This document shows, one piece after another, positions 23,335 through 34,620 of a stretch of 64,000 nucleotides of DNA (position 1 is the first letter of the stretch; each line of letters starts with the position of its first letter). The position numbers and the translations under genes are program-made. The DNA comes from Hanleya hanleyi (Eukaryota > Mollusca > Polyplacophora > Lepidopleurida > Hanleyidae): NCBI GenBank assembly GCA_036873755.1, contig JAVTVY010057091.1, forward strand, positions 62,001 through 126,000. Direction: 5' to 3'. The notes under the pieces are model-generated. The model was not told the origin of the DNA and made no database searches. It was given only the letters and a program-made list of their open reading frames with translations.

Positions 23335-23457
23335 GCTGTATTGTTCAATTTTTTGTTGTTTCATCATATTGTTCAATTTTTATTGTTCCCTCATTGTTCA
23401 ATTTTTTGTTCTTCCATCACATTGTTCAATTTTTTCGTTGTTCCATCACATTGTTCA
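23335..23457. repeat. ~28-bp minisatellite, segment 1 of 3
   Basis: Units read TTGTTCAATTTTTTGTTGTT then CCATCACA, four to five copies. The same units recur at 24993-25105 and 29050-29145, so one array was split by two large insertions. Confidence 0.8.
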
Positions 23458-24992
23458 TTATACCCCCCGACACGTAGTGTAGGGGGCGTATACTGGTTTC
23501 AGCTTGTCCGTCCGTCCGTCCGTCCGTCCGTACGTCCGTCCGTAACATTTCGTTTCCGGAGCATAACTTGACAACCGCCAGTTGGATTCCTCTCAAATTT
23601 GGTATGCAGCTACCATACCATGAGACCTTGCTGGGGATTGCGTTTGGCGCATGTGCGTCTACAGGTGGCGCCACCTAGGGTCATTCCGTAACATTTCGTT
23701 TCCGGAGCATAACTTGACAACCGCTACTTGGATTCCTCTCAAATTTGGTATGTAGCTGCCTTACCATGAGACCTCGCTTGGGATTGCGTTTGGCGCATGT
23801 GCGTCTACAGGTGGCGCCACCTATGGTCAAAAGTTTCTCATGTCAGTCCGTAACATTTCGTTTCCGGAGCATAACTTGACAACCGCTACTTGGATTCCTT
23901 TCAAATTTGGTATGCAGCTGCCATACCATGAGACCTCGCTTGGGATTGCGTTTGGCGCATGTGCGTCTACAGGTGGCGCCACCTATGGTCAAAAGTTTCT
24001 CATGTCAGTCCGTAACATTTCGTTTCCGGAGCATAACTTGACAACCGCTACTTGGATTCCTCTCAAATTTGGTATGTAGCTACCTTACCATGAGACCTCG
24101 CTTGGGATTGCGTTTGGCGCATGTGCATCTACAGGTGGCGCCACCTAGGGTCAAACTTTTTCTTGTCGGTCCGTAACATTTCGTTTCCGGAGCATAACTT
24201 GACAACAGCTAATTGGATTCCTCTCAGATTTGGTATGTAGCTACCTTACCATGAGACCTTGCTTGGGATTGCGTTTGGCGCATGTGCGTCTACAGGTGGC
24301 GCCACCTATGGGCAGAATTTTCTCAGTTGGTCCGTAACATTCCATTTCTGGAGCATAACTTGACAACGGCTGATTAGATTCTTCTCAAATTTTGTATGTA
24401 GCTGCCATACCATGAGACCTAGCTCAGGATGTTGCATATGCGTCTACAGGTAGTAAGTTTAATATTTCACTTCCCATTTACTTCCTTTTCCTCTTCAATA
24501 TGGTTATCCAGATGACAGTAATTCGCCTATCTGTTGCAACAGCCCATTTCAAGTCTACACGGTTCTAGTGGTAACAACAGTTAGGTAAACCACAATATGC
24601 CTGCATAACCCCATTCTCAACAATCATTATTAACATCAATTTTCTGAACAATCCATTAAACTCATCTGAGTATCGTCACGACACATGCATAGACAATCCG
24701 TTAACCGCACTCCAACCGCGCGAGGTCTCATTGTCAACTAGTTACATACTGTGCCGCCACTCATAACATGTATACTTATATTCCTCTACAAATACTCGTC
24801 AATTCCTATCAAATGTGCATCCGGGGGGTATCTTGTAAGCATGCTTACTGATGATTTCCACTGCCACAATCCCATTCAGCTTACTCGTGAAACGTTAACC
24901 ACCCCCATGTATCTATGCCCTTACGGGGGGTATCTTGTAAGCAGCCTTACTGATCATTTTGATCAAATGTGTGCATCCCTCAGACTATGCTC
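23458..24992 (+). mobile_element. Hairpin-headed element with six 163-bp core repeats
   Basis: The head TATACCCCCCGACACGTAGT is followed by GTAGGGGGCGTATA, pairing CCCCC with GGGGG, then (GTCC)n. Six tandem units of about 163 bp (CCGTAACATTTCGTTTCCGG ... CTACAGGTGGCGCCACCTA) run from about 23540 to 24460. The 3' side carries GGGGGGTATCTTGTAAGCAT, an inverted match to the head, followed by hairpin GTAAGCATGCTTAC at 24835-24848. A second such 3' end occurs at about 24923-24955. No coding capacity; it interrupts the 28-bp minisatellite. Confidence 0.7.
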
Positions 24993-25105
24993 TAGTTTTT
25001 TTTATTGTTTCATCATTTTGTTCAGTTTTTCATTGTTTCATCACATTGTTTAATTTTTTGTTGTTCCATCACATTATTCAATTTTTCTTTGTTCCATCCT
25101 ATTTT
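24993..25105. repeat. ~28-bp minisatellite, segment 2 of 3
   Basis: Four units (CATTGTTCAATTTTTTGTTG, CCATCAC) continue the array of 23335-23457. Confidence 0.8.
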
Positions 25106-25290
25106 TACTCCTCAGCCCTACGGGCTCAGGAGTATTGTTGTGGCCCTGGGGATGTGTCTGTCCGAGCCGTATCTCGATAATTATTTCTAGGAAGTTCATG
25201 AAACTTACAGGTTATGATCCTTTTATTTTTTACTTGTGCCTTTGAGACTTTCAGGTCTAACCGGTCGTTAATTATTTTTTTACAAGTTTT

Positions 25291-27368
25291 TTATACGCCC
25301 GCCAAAAGGCGGACGTATTATGTGATGGCGGTTTCCGTCCGTCTGTCCGTCCGTCCGTCCGTCTGTCCGTCCCCCGTGTCCGGTCTATATCTGGGACAGT
25401 TTTCTATCTACAGTTCTAATTTTTGGTGACTGGATACCCTATGGGGAGACGATGTGTCGCGTACCAAAATGAAGGTCATGGTCACAGGTCAAAGGTCACT
25501 GGCCTAAAAACAGGAAATCACCGAAGTGTTCGTGTCCGGTCTATATCTGTGATCGTTTTCTATCCACAGTTGCAATTTTTTGTGAGTGGATACACTAGGT
25601 GGAGACGATGTGTCGCGTACCAAAAATGAGGTCGAGGTCAGAGGTCAAAGGTCACTGTTGCCTAAAATCAGGAAATCACTGATCATTGACAGTTTTCTAT
25701 CTACAGTTCTAATTGTTGGTGAGTGGATGCCCTAGGGGGGAACGATGTGTTGTATACCAAATGTAGGTCGAGGTCAGAGGTCAAAGGTCAGTGTGACCGA
25801 AAAATCAGGAAATCATTAAAAATTTCTAATTTTTTGTTAGTGGATTCAATAGGGGGAAATGAAGTGTCCCATACCAAAATATAGGTCAAGGTCGAAGGTC
25901 AAAGGTCACTGTGACCCAAAAATTAGAAAATTATTAAAAATAACATTTCTTTGTGTCAGTAGATACATTAGGGGACACGATGTGTCACATATCAAAATGT
26001 AGGTCAAGGTCAAAGGTCAAGGTCACTGTGACCTAAAATCATGAAATTATTGAAAATCATGATTTCTTGAGTCCATTGAGAAAATACGGGTAGCCATTTT
26101 GTCATGTACCAAAATTTAGATCCAGGTCAATAGTCAAGATCACTGTTACACCAGAATCAAGGTCAAAGGCCAGTGTGACTTAAAACTCAGGAAATCATTA
26201 AAAACTACTAATTGTTGGTGAGTGGATTCAATAGGGGGAAATGAAGTTCGCATACCAAAATGAAGTTCGCATACCAAAAATTAGGTCAAGGTCAAAGGTC
26301 ACTGTGGCCCCAAAACCAGGAAATTGTTAAAAATCATGATTTTTTGTGTCCATTGAGAAATTACGGGGTTTGTCATGTACCAAAATTTAGGTCAAGGTCA
26401 CTGTGACTCCAGAATCGAGAAATCTTTGAAAAGTACTTTTTTTGTGTGTCTAGATACATTAGGGGGACATGATGTGCCACGTACGAAAATGTAGGTCAAG
26501 GCCGAATGTCAAGGTCACTGTGACCCCCAAAATCATGAAATTCATAAAAATCAAAATTTAGGTCAACGGTCAAGGTCACTGTGACTCCAAAATCAGATAC
26601 CATTAAGTCACATTTTTTCATATGCCTATCGAAGATGAGGTCATGTAATGCGATGTTGCGTTCTGTCCATCCATCCATTAACATTTGTTGTCCATACGAT
26701 ATCTCTAGTTTCATGGTATGGAATGGTATCAAATACCTTACTCGCATGGCGAAGAGGAGCCATACATCAATTTGTCAAAGGTCAAGGTCACAGTCCCCCA
26801 AAACTGAATCATGTTTAGCTGATTATATGTGTTAGACTGGAATATTCAGAGTTCTCCCCCCAACATGTATATGGCATTTGTCCTGTGGAGTCTCCCGTGT
26901 TTGAAACAGCTACATTTAGTTAAACTGTTGTGAAATAAAAACTATACTTTTACTAATTTAACGGGGAGAGGGGTCCTTTATGAACTTCATACCTGTTTAT
27001 CAACTCAAGAATGTGGTTTACTTCATCCCTTTCTTCTTCCTTCATGAAAAATTCTCTCGTCTGAAAGAAATGCATTTGCAGGAAAACTACTATTTTCTTG
27101 TGTTTGACTATTGTCGATTTCAGTGTGGGATATGTGAGCTCTCGGTTCTTGCTCCAAGGTCAACTAGTTTCCAAGAGTTAAGCTCATTTTAGTTTATCAT
27201 TCAATTTTAGATGTGATATATGTTACATTCTCAGAAGCACAAAATTGTAGACCTTTCTCTGGATTGCTAGCTACCAATTGGAATCAAGGCTATTAAACAA
27301 CCTTGAAATTTGGACCAATATAATTCCAGATATACGGGCGTATATTGAAGCCCCTTGGGCTCTTGTTT
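25291..27368 (+). mobile_element. Nested hairpin-headed element rich in AGGTCA repeats
   Basis: The head TATACGCCCGCCAAAAGGCG + GACGTA is a hairpin, followed by (GTCC)n. The far end TATACGGGCGTATA mirrors it and is followed by hairpin AGCCCCTTGGGCT and CTTGTTTTA. The core from about 25440 to 26800 has ten or so diverged units of 120-170 bp, each with AGGTCAAGGTCAAAGGTCAC and TGTGACC-like blocks. No coding frame of note. Confidence 0.7.
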
Positions 27369-28139
27369 TATTTTTCTACCATTTCCCAGTCTCCTAAAAA
27401 CAAATCTACAAGTATGCATACATTAGCCCTACTTTTATACTGATTTACATACTCTTACTAGCTTGTAGCCAATCAAGAGCTCCATAGTAAAGTTGTATTT
27501 CAGCCATTGGTTCAGTGTAGTGAATGACTGGTCATTGGTTTGGTCTAGAAGTCTATATTTCTCTGCATATTCAGTAGTACTGTATTGCCAGACTAATTGT
27601 CGTATCCCTACGCTGTTGAGAAAAAAATAGTCCGACTTTAAAACTGTGAAAATCGACTTGTTATTTCGTCTAAAAGTTCTCAGAATGGATTTGAACGATA
27701 ATAAATGCCTGTTTTATCGGAAAACGGCAACTTGTACTTTGTCTTGTAACAGAATTGTAGGAACCTGTGAGATTCTGTCAAAAACGAAAGCATTCTCGTC
27801 TCGCGAGACTCCCTCCCGCGGGTAGACACGGCTCTCTTTGAGAATGAAACGAAAGTAGTCAAAAACGAAAGTAGTGCCCATGTGTTTGCATGTGCTTCCT
27901 GCCAACCCATCCGGTGATGGAGTTGAGTTTTCAGTTGTAAAATGAACTGTGGTCATCGGCCAGTACAAGCGGTGTCTCGCATAACAAGTCCTCTAAAATA
28001 TGCTTCATGGAAGATAGCGAAAGGTATGGCCAACCCAATAAATCAACGCAAACATCATCGTCGTCGTTGTTGTTGTTGTTGTTGCACTGACGCTAATGCA
28101 TTACCAACGGAGATTCGTCAGGGGAGTTTCTATCTCACA

Positions 28140-28520
28140 TTATGATGGGATGTGATTTTCGGCTATCGGAGCCAGTTTTTCTTAGAGAAGTGAAATTCTC
28201 CACAGTATCCATATGTAATTTGTGCATTTTTATTCTGAAATTTGAAGGAAATCTGTTCAGGATCAAAGAAAATCTCCAATACCTCACGTGGGTTTTTTTT
28301 TTCAAAGCACAATGACGTTGGGCTTGCAATGTTGTAACATTGTGACTAGGCACTATGAAAATAACATGTGAGGTATTGGAGGTTTGTTTTGATTCTGAAT
28401 AGATTTCCTTCGAATTTCAGAATAAAAATGCACAAATTACATAGAGATACTGTGGGGAATTTCACTTCTCTGAGATGAACTGGCTCCGATATTTAGCCGG
28501 AAATCCCATCCCATCGTGAT
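28140..28520. repeat. Foldback inverted repeat, ~160-bp arms
   Basis: The left arm 28140-28300 (ATGATGGGATGTGATTTTCG ... TCCAATACCTCACGTG) is mirrored by the right arm 28361-28520 (CATGTGAGGTATTGGAGG ... CCGGAAATCCCATCCCATCG) at high identity, with a 60-bp loop. Probably a MITE-like element; no target duplication was established. Confidence 0.75.
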
Positions 28521-29049
28521 ACAGCTCAGTAACTCAAGCCGGTTGTAGTTATTTCTTTCATCCCATGGGCCATGTGTAACATTTAAAAAAAAAAAAAAAA
28601 TTCTTAAAAATATATAAAACAGCGGTTGAATTGTGAATAATATTGTGAATATTTTTTAATAATAATTGTTTGTTTCACGTTAACATCAACTGCTTGACAG
28701 GATATGGGGCAACAGATAAACAGAGGACAAAAGACCTGTCCGACACTTAGTTTCAGGCCAGGGCAATAAGATCACAACTGTACATGGTTTCCCCCCCCCC
28801 CCCTGTAGATATGTGGATACCTTGTCACTTTTTATACCCCTGTACATAGTTGAGGATATACTGGATTCCGACTGTCTGTCCGTCCGTGTGTCAGTGTATC
28901 CATCCATTCATCTGTCTGAGTTGTGGCTTGGGTTTGCTTTTCGCATGCCATAACTCACTGCTATTTATCCAAACTTCTACACCCATAAAAACATCTTGGT
29001 CTAGACTGTTAAGAGGCTGAGGAGTTGTAGCACCGCTGGTGCCTCCTGT

Positions 29050-29150
29050 TTTAATTTTCTTTGTTCCATTCTATTGTTCAGTGTTTCATTGTTCCATCAC
29101 ATTGTTTAATTATTCATCGTTCCATCATATTGATCAATTTCTCATTTCAG
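29050..29150. repeat. ~28-bp minisatellite, segment 3 of 3
   Basis: Three to four units (TTCTTTGTTCCATTCTATTG; ATTGTTCCATCACATTGTTT) complete the interrupted array. The segment runs into CTCATTTCAG, the pyrimidine-rich acceptor of the possible terminal exon. Confidence 0.75.
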
Positions 29151-29342
29151 AGTTTCATCACATATTTCTAACAAACATGAACAGGACAGAGAGGTGAAGC
29201 GGGCAATGTGAGCCTGGTTAGTTCCCCTCACTCTAAATACCTCATGATGGTTGTGCAACAGATGGTGGTCTGCTGGCGCCCTCGCACCTGGAGCGGGCAT
29301 GGGCTGGCGCTGAATCGTCCCACCTTCACTCCTGGGTTATAA
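29151..29342 (+). CDS. Candidate terminal exon of the Ig/EGF gene
   Basis: Two acceptors keep phase 1 with the donor at 23026. CTCATTTCAG at 29141-29150 has the better pyrimidine tract and gives only 15 codons before TGA. The AG at 29183-29184, with a good branch-like TTCTAAC, gives 52 codons ending at TAA 29340-29342 (starting GQRGEAGNVSLVSSP, no conserved domain). The choice cannot be made from sequence alone. Fifty-one open codons is only mild support, and another exon hidden in the repeats is possible. Confidence 0.35.
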
Positions 29343-32300
29343 TGTATATATGTGTCACTGATGTCTCGTGCAGATAGATGTTGTACATAGTTGTTGACTG
29401 GTAAAGTACCACCTGTGTATAAGAGAGAATATTAGACAATAGAGACCTCAGTCCTTGCATATGGTGTATATAGTCGCCTCCACAAGAACAGTATATTTAT
29501 GTACATAGAGTGAGAGCTATGTTCTCTTGGAGTAGAATGATTTGATAGCTGGCGCTTATAGCATGACATGTACAAATGTAATATTCACTCTGGGCCAGTG
29601 TTCAGCAGTGGAATGGAGAGTGTTGACACCGGTATAAACATTATTCTTAATTGAGGGCTGACGAAGGGTTCTGCGACTGATGTGCAGAAAATGAATAATT
29701 TTAGAAAGAAGTATGGAAAATTGTTTTTCCAAGAACACAGAAAAATGCTCTGATTTAATGGAGAATGAGACTGAATAATTAGATTGAATGCTGAATGTGA
29801 AAAAGAAATTGCCTGAGAAGGCTGTACGAAAATATCTCTCCCCCCTTGACTACTGCACCAAGGGAATTTGGGCAAATATTTATCCTGACCTCAGATCTTG
29901 GACTTCATGCACAGTTGCATTTGACAGCTGTGGTTGATCATCATTATGGGTCGAGGGAATATGAATTCAGCTAGTGTGTGTACAATCTATTCAACATCAG
30001 CAATATGAATTCAGCTAGTATGAGTACAATCTATTAACGATCAGCAATATGAATTCAGCTAGTGTGTGTACAATAGATTTACCATCAGCAATATAAATTC
30101 AGCTAATGGGGTGTGTATAATCTATTTACTATCAGCAATATGAATTCAGCTAGTGTGTGTACAATCTATTTACCATCAGTGATATGAATTCAGCTAGTGT
30201 GTGTACAATCTATTCACCATCAACAATATGAATTCAGCTAGTATGTGTACATTCTATTCACCATCAGCAATATGAATTCAGCTAGTGTGTGTACAATCTA
30301 TTCACCATCAGCAATATGAATTCAGCTAATGTGTGTACAATCTATTCACCATCAGCAATATGAATTCAGCTAGTGTGTGTACAATCTATTCACCATCAGC
30401 AGTTCATTTGACAAAGAGCAGAACTTGTATTAAATATGTCGTTTACATTGTAGGAATTGAAAACTTTCGGATTATTCAAATGATGAACTGATGACCTGAG
30501 GCATGTTAAGAGATGTCTTTCATATTTGGGTGATGCTGTTAGCAGCAGTGTTTGTATTGGCTGTTGAGGGATGCTCGTTAATGACTTCCATTTTCTGCTG
30601 TATGGAGGTTCTGTGAACAAGGCAGGTTGTGATTTACAGACTCAGACTGAATGACAATATTGGTGTTTGAATATGTAAGATATACAGATGCGAAGTTACG
30701 AAAAAGTTGACGGGTATACTTTTTGCATTGTTATACAGTAATTACATTTTTTCTGTAGGATATATTGTTATGGGATACTTCAGTGTTTTGATTTCTAAAG
30801 AGTGCTGAGAAAATTTTCAGTGATGTAGTTTATTTTTCAATATTTTCCACACTTTAATTTTGAGGTCAAAGAGGACCCAATTTGACAGGTTGTATTCAGC
30901 CAGCATCAAGGGACATTGGTTTATGTGAAATTTACATTGTGTTTAATATGTACATTAAACAGACAACAGCAATACGCTGATCCCACTGCCTACATGAGTA
31001 TGGTCAATGCTGTAATCATTCAATCAGAGGAATTAATGTGACACTGTCTATCCAGAAATATTGACCTGATCAATGTTAGCGAATGGGGAATTATTTGTTT
31101 AACTTCTACCTTCATCGAGCAATCATCCAAACTGATTAGATAGTCAAAAAATCAGTTTGCCATCATTTGACTGTGATTGAATTATTAGAGTATTCACCTT
31201 ACATTTTATTATCATTATTTGTGTTGTACATTACTTCACAGCCATGTGTTCATTGAAAGCCTGGAATAGTCAGGTATAGCCTGGTATAGTCCGGTATAGC
31301 CTGGTAAAGTCAGGTATAGTCCTGTTAAGTTGACTCTCATTTCAAGGGCATGAAATTTCAACTTGGCCTTTGAAGCATCCCTTGGAAGAAAGAAAACATC
31401 TTTTTTTTTTGTCCAGTGATGTAGTCATTATGGGAGGTAATGTTACTAAGTGATAACTGGTGAATGAGCTCATGCATGGGTCCACAGACTGGACTCAATA
31501 TTCCTTCCCTATAGGTTTTTGTATGGCAGCTGGTTCATCAGTTGAACAGCTTAGGCATAACCAATATCATCTCATATATAAACTAATATTTCAAAATTTT
31601 AAAGCGAGTTTTCATAAAAAAAATGTCCAGGTACTGACACTTGAAGTCCTAGGATAGTTTGTATTCCACATTATGCAAAACTTTTTTTTGTGAAATTTAG
31701 AGAAAGCCTAAAAAGAGCTTTGCTGCAATTAGTGGTTGATGTCCTACTCCAGGTATCATTTTCACGATAAAACTGCATATGATGGTCATAATATAAGATA
31801 CTGATATAGGAAAATGTGACAGTTAAACCTTATCTGTTTAAATAGTCAACAGTGGGGATACTTGAGTGGATGGAGTAGATTATATGGTGGTGCCCTCTAT
31901 ACCTGCTGATGAGAAATACATTTACACAAATTCCCTGCTGTATGTTATTAGTACACTGCCGATAAATCTGTCTTGTTTTATCTCTCCATGAAATAGCTCT
32001 AGTTTGAATTCCTCATATGTTGCTGATCTACATGGCAGGTCTGTATTTAATATTCAGACTGATGCTGTTTGTTTATGTATATTTATAAGGTAATACTGAT
32101 TACCTGATTTCATTGTTATCTTTATTAGTTTGTATAGTGTTAATATTTTTTTCACTCAGCTGTAATTTATTGACTTATTGTTGTAACAGACTGTATGTCC
32201 TTTCAGTGTGCTGAATATTCTTAAGATGACTTTTCAAAAATGAATTTCTTGATATTTTCATCCCATGTATCCCAGTATTATTGTGCAGCATTTATGACCT

Positions 32301-32950
32301 TCATATTTATGGGATATTGTAATCTAATCAGTACTCTCGGATTCGATTAGGTTGGCTATTTCGTTATAACTGAAATATTGGAATTCTCCAGATTTACACT
32401 TTCAAGGTAGGTCTATTGTTATTTGCTAGGTTGTAGATGAGTAACAGTCTGATCAGGCCTAGTTGCATCACTGACCATTCTTTAGTGCTATAATTTTATT
32501 CAGCTGGCTGAATGGAGAATAACAATGAATTTAGTGAATGGCTGATATTTGTATTTTTTGTATTCATTTAATATTTGTGCTCTTTAATCATTTTTGCCCA
32601 TGGAATTATCTCCCTTGATGTGATTTTGTTGGCGAAAGTTGTCTCCCCTGATGTGTTTTAATGGGGTTGTCTCCCTTACAAATTTTTTAACTTGAATTCT
32701 TTCATACCATATATATGTATGTCTCTTTTGTCACAGTCAGGAGAATAAACGTGTAGAATGCGATAATAATCAAACTAAATAAATATGACTGATAACAATG
32801 TTGTACAGTCCACTGTATATGTGAGAATCGTGTTGTGTTTTTAATTATCTTCACAAGACTGAGATGTATAGATGTCCATTACATTATATCTGTCTTGTGT
32901 GTTGAGAATTGTGTTCATCCAAAATAAAAAAAGTAAAACTATGTAAAACC
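29343..32950 (+). other. Probable long 3'-UTR or downstream non-coding DNA
   Basis: No coding frame of interest. Candidate poly(A) signals AATAAA lie at 32744, 32778 and 32923, the last shortly before a T-rich block. A 44-bp tandem array (29959-30402) and an ~11-bp array (31262-31325, units like GGTATAGCCT) lie within. Assigning it as UTR depends on the tentative terminal exon. Confidence 0.35.
29959..30402. repeat. ~44-bp tandem array
   Basis: About ten copies of a unit combining ATGAATTCAGCTAGTGTGTG, TACAATCTATTCACCATCAG and CAAT, each with few changes. If the terminal exon is right, this array is in the 3'-UTR. Confidence 0.92.
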
Positions 32951-34275
32951 TTATGTTCATTATTTATTCTGGCTAGACTGCTCATTGGGAACACCTTTTG
33001 AGCAAGCTGTTGGAATTGCTTCTCTCCATGAATCATTTTGATGATGTTGATAGCTGTTCTATTGTGTTGTCACTGAAATGATTTGATCCACAATGATCAT
33101 TAGAAGTGGGTGAGTATGTACAAAAAAGTCCTGATAAATTGCTGTAGGTCTATTTAACTGGGGTAAACTCTCGGCTGAAAGTATGGGTATTTTTTAATAG
33201 AGTCTTTCTAGAAATACCAAAGAATTAACATAGATACACTCGATATTTAAAAAAAAAAAAAAAATAGTTTCAGACTGAATATTTATATTGAATAATTTTT
33301 GTAGAAACAATTGTGATGAGAAAACACTTGTGATATTTACAATTTTCTAAAATCTCCTGTTGAAATTGTCCATTTTTCTGCGGTAATTGCCTACATTTAG
33401 ATCTGAAAACAAGTCTAGCATCCCTTCAGAAATAATCTACTTCTAGTGATAGATCAGAATAGCTTAGGAAATAGAAAATATCTTCTGATTAAAGGTCATG
33501 CAATGCAGTCACAGCATGATGAAGGCGTTGAACAGTGATTAGTAACATCAAGAATACTCAAAAATAGTATCATATATTTATGACAATTCTGTGATTCCAC
33601 TTGAGGAACCACACCGAGGGGAAATATTGCAGGCTATGACATTCTATCACTGTGATATATTCCAAAAGCTTGTATCTGTTTATAAGGTATAATTTGTGTA
33701 CATACTGCAATCCTGAAAGGTACACCTATTAACATGATGAAGGTGTGAGAAATTATACTTCTAGCCATGAAGACTGGAATTTGGAAAAGGAAAACAAATA
33801 TTCTGTGTTACTGAGGCACATGCTGTTGTTTCAGTAAAATTAATAATGTTGTATTATATCACATAGTTTTTCTATGCCTGCCAAAAATGTGGACTTATTA
33901 TGTCAATTCCATCACCAGGATTTCATAAAGAGTGTGTGTGGGGTGGGGGAGGTGAAGGAGGAATATTTTATAGAATTTTTGTCAAGATGTAAATCAGAAA
34001 AAGTGACTACCTTAATTTTTGGTTCTTTGCTTACCTTTCATTAATAACAAGAGACATTCAAGTGGTACAGGATGCGGCTTTCTATATTGAGAGGCAATTT
34101 TTACAGGTTCGTGTGCTACCATCAAACGGCATTCGGGAGTTACACAAGTGCAGGTAATGTGGAACTCTTGGGAGAGACGGAGGCCTCATGCAATGCAAAG
34201 CTGGTGTCACATGATCAAAGCCACATTGTACTGAAAGGTCTTTGAATGGATGAGTTAACATAGGTCTGATGGTTT
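32951..34275. other. Non-coding stretch; one degraded element head
   Basis: No gene seen. At about 33868 TTTTTCTATGCCTGCCAAAA followed by TGTGGACTTATTATGT looks like a decayed copy of the head of the element at 25291. A run of A occurs at 33249-33264. Confidence 0.45.
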
Positions 34276-34620
34276 TTTACCCCTCGGGCAGATTCTGCCC
34301 GAGCTGTATTGTCGTTGCCTCCGTCGTCTGTCCGTCTGTCCGTCTCTCCGTCCGTCCGTCCGTCTGTCCATCATATCATTGTAAACACATTATCTCAAAA
34401 AGTCCTTCACTTACAACAATGAAACTTCATACAGTTGTTTAATACAGCCAGTACCAGAAGCCTATTGAAACTCGGTGCCATTGGATGTGTTTTTCAGGAG
34501 TTATACCCCTTTATACATGTCTGGCTGTTTTTATCCTTGTAAACACATTATCTCAAAAAGTCCTTCACTCACAACAATGAAACTTCATACAGTTGTTTAA
34601 TACAGCCAGTACCAGAAGCC
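34276..34620 (+). mobile_element. Hairpin-headed element, 5' portion only
   Basis: The head TTTTTTACCCCTCGGGCAGA with TTCTGCCCGAG forms a perfect 9-bp stem, followed by (GTCC)n. Two tandem core units of about 158 bp (TTGTAAACACATTATCTCAA) follow, the second ending at 34620 exactly where the Crypton-type coding sequence starts. No matching 3' end was found in the window. Confidence 0.65.

Larger units (their letters stand above)
25106..29050 (+). mobile_element. Outer hairpin-headed element with a nested relative
   Basis: The head ACTCCTCAGCCCTACGGGCT + CAGGAGT is a hairpin. At 29015-29025 GGCTGAGGAGT is an exact 11-bp inverted match to ACTCCTCAGCC, followed by hairpin GCACCGCTGGTGC and tail CTCCTGTTTT. 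Inside lie a second complete element (25291-27368), an inverted repeat (28140-28520), a poly-C run (28792-28802) and another head (from 28833, TATACCCCTGTACATAGTTG). The flanks are minisatellite segments 2 and 3. Confidence 0.6.
15837..29342 (+). other. Gene span: Ig- and EGF-domain cysteine-rich extracellular protein (3' part)
   Basis: Seven exons with good AG/GT borders join in one open frame: 15837-16005, 16352-16522, 18750-18857, 19917-20157, 20700-20881, 22039-22149 and 22829-23026, plus a tentative terminal exon ending at 29342. Every junction keeps phase (1-1, 1-1, 1-1, 2-2, 1-1, 1-1). The first visible exon starts in phase 0, so more exons lie upstream, outside the window. Domain order: short Cys-rich module, Ig, longer Cys-rich module, three EGF-like repeats. 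No transmembrane segment is visible; a secreted or matrix protein is likely. I do not recognise an orthologue name. Confidence 0.85.

Noticed and set aside
27110..27190. Additional exon after TCGATTTCAG at 27122
   Set aside because: In the required phase it reaches a TGA after three codons and it lies inside the AGGTCA-rich element.
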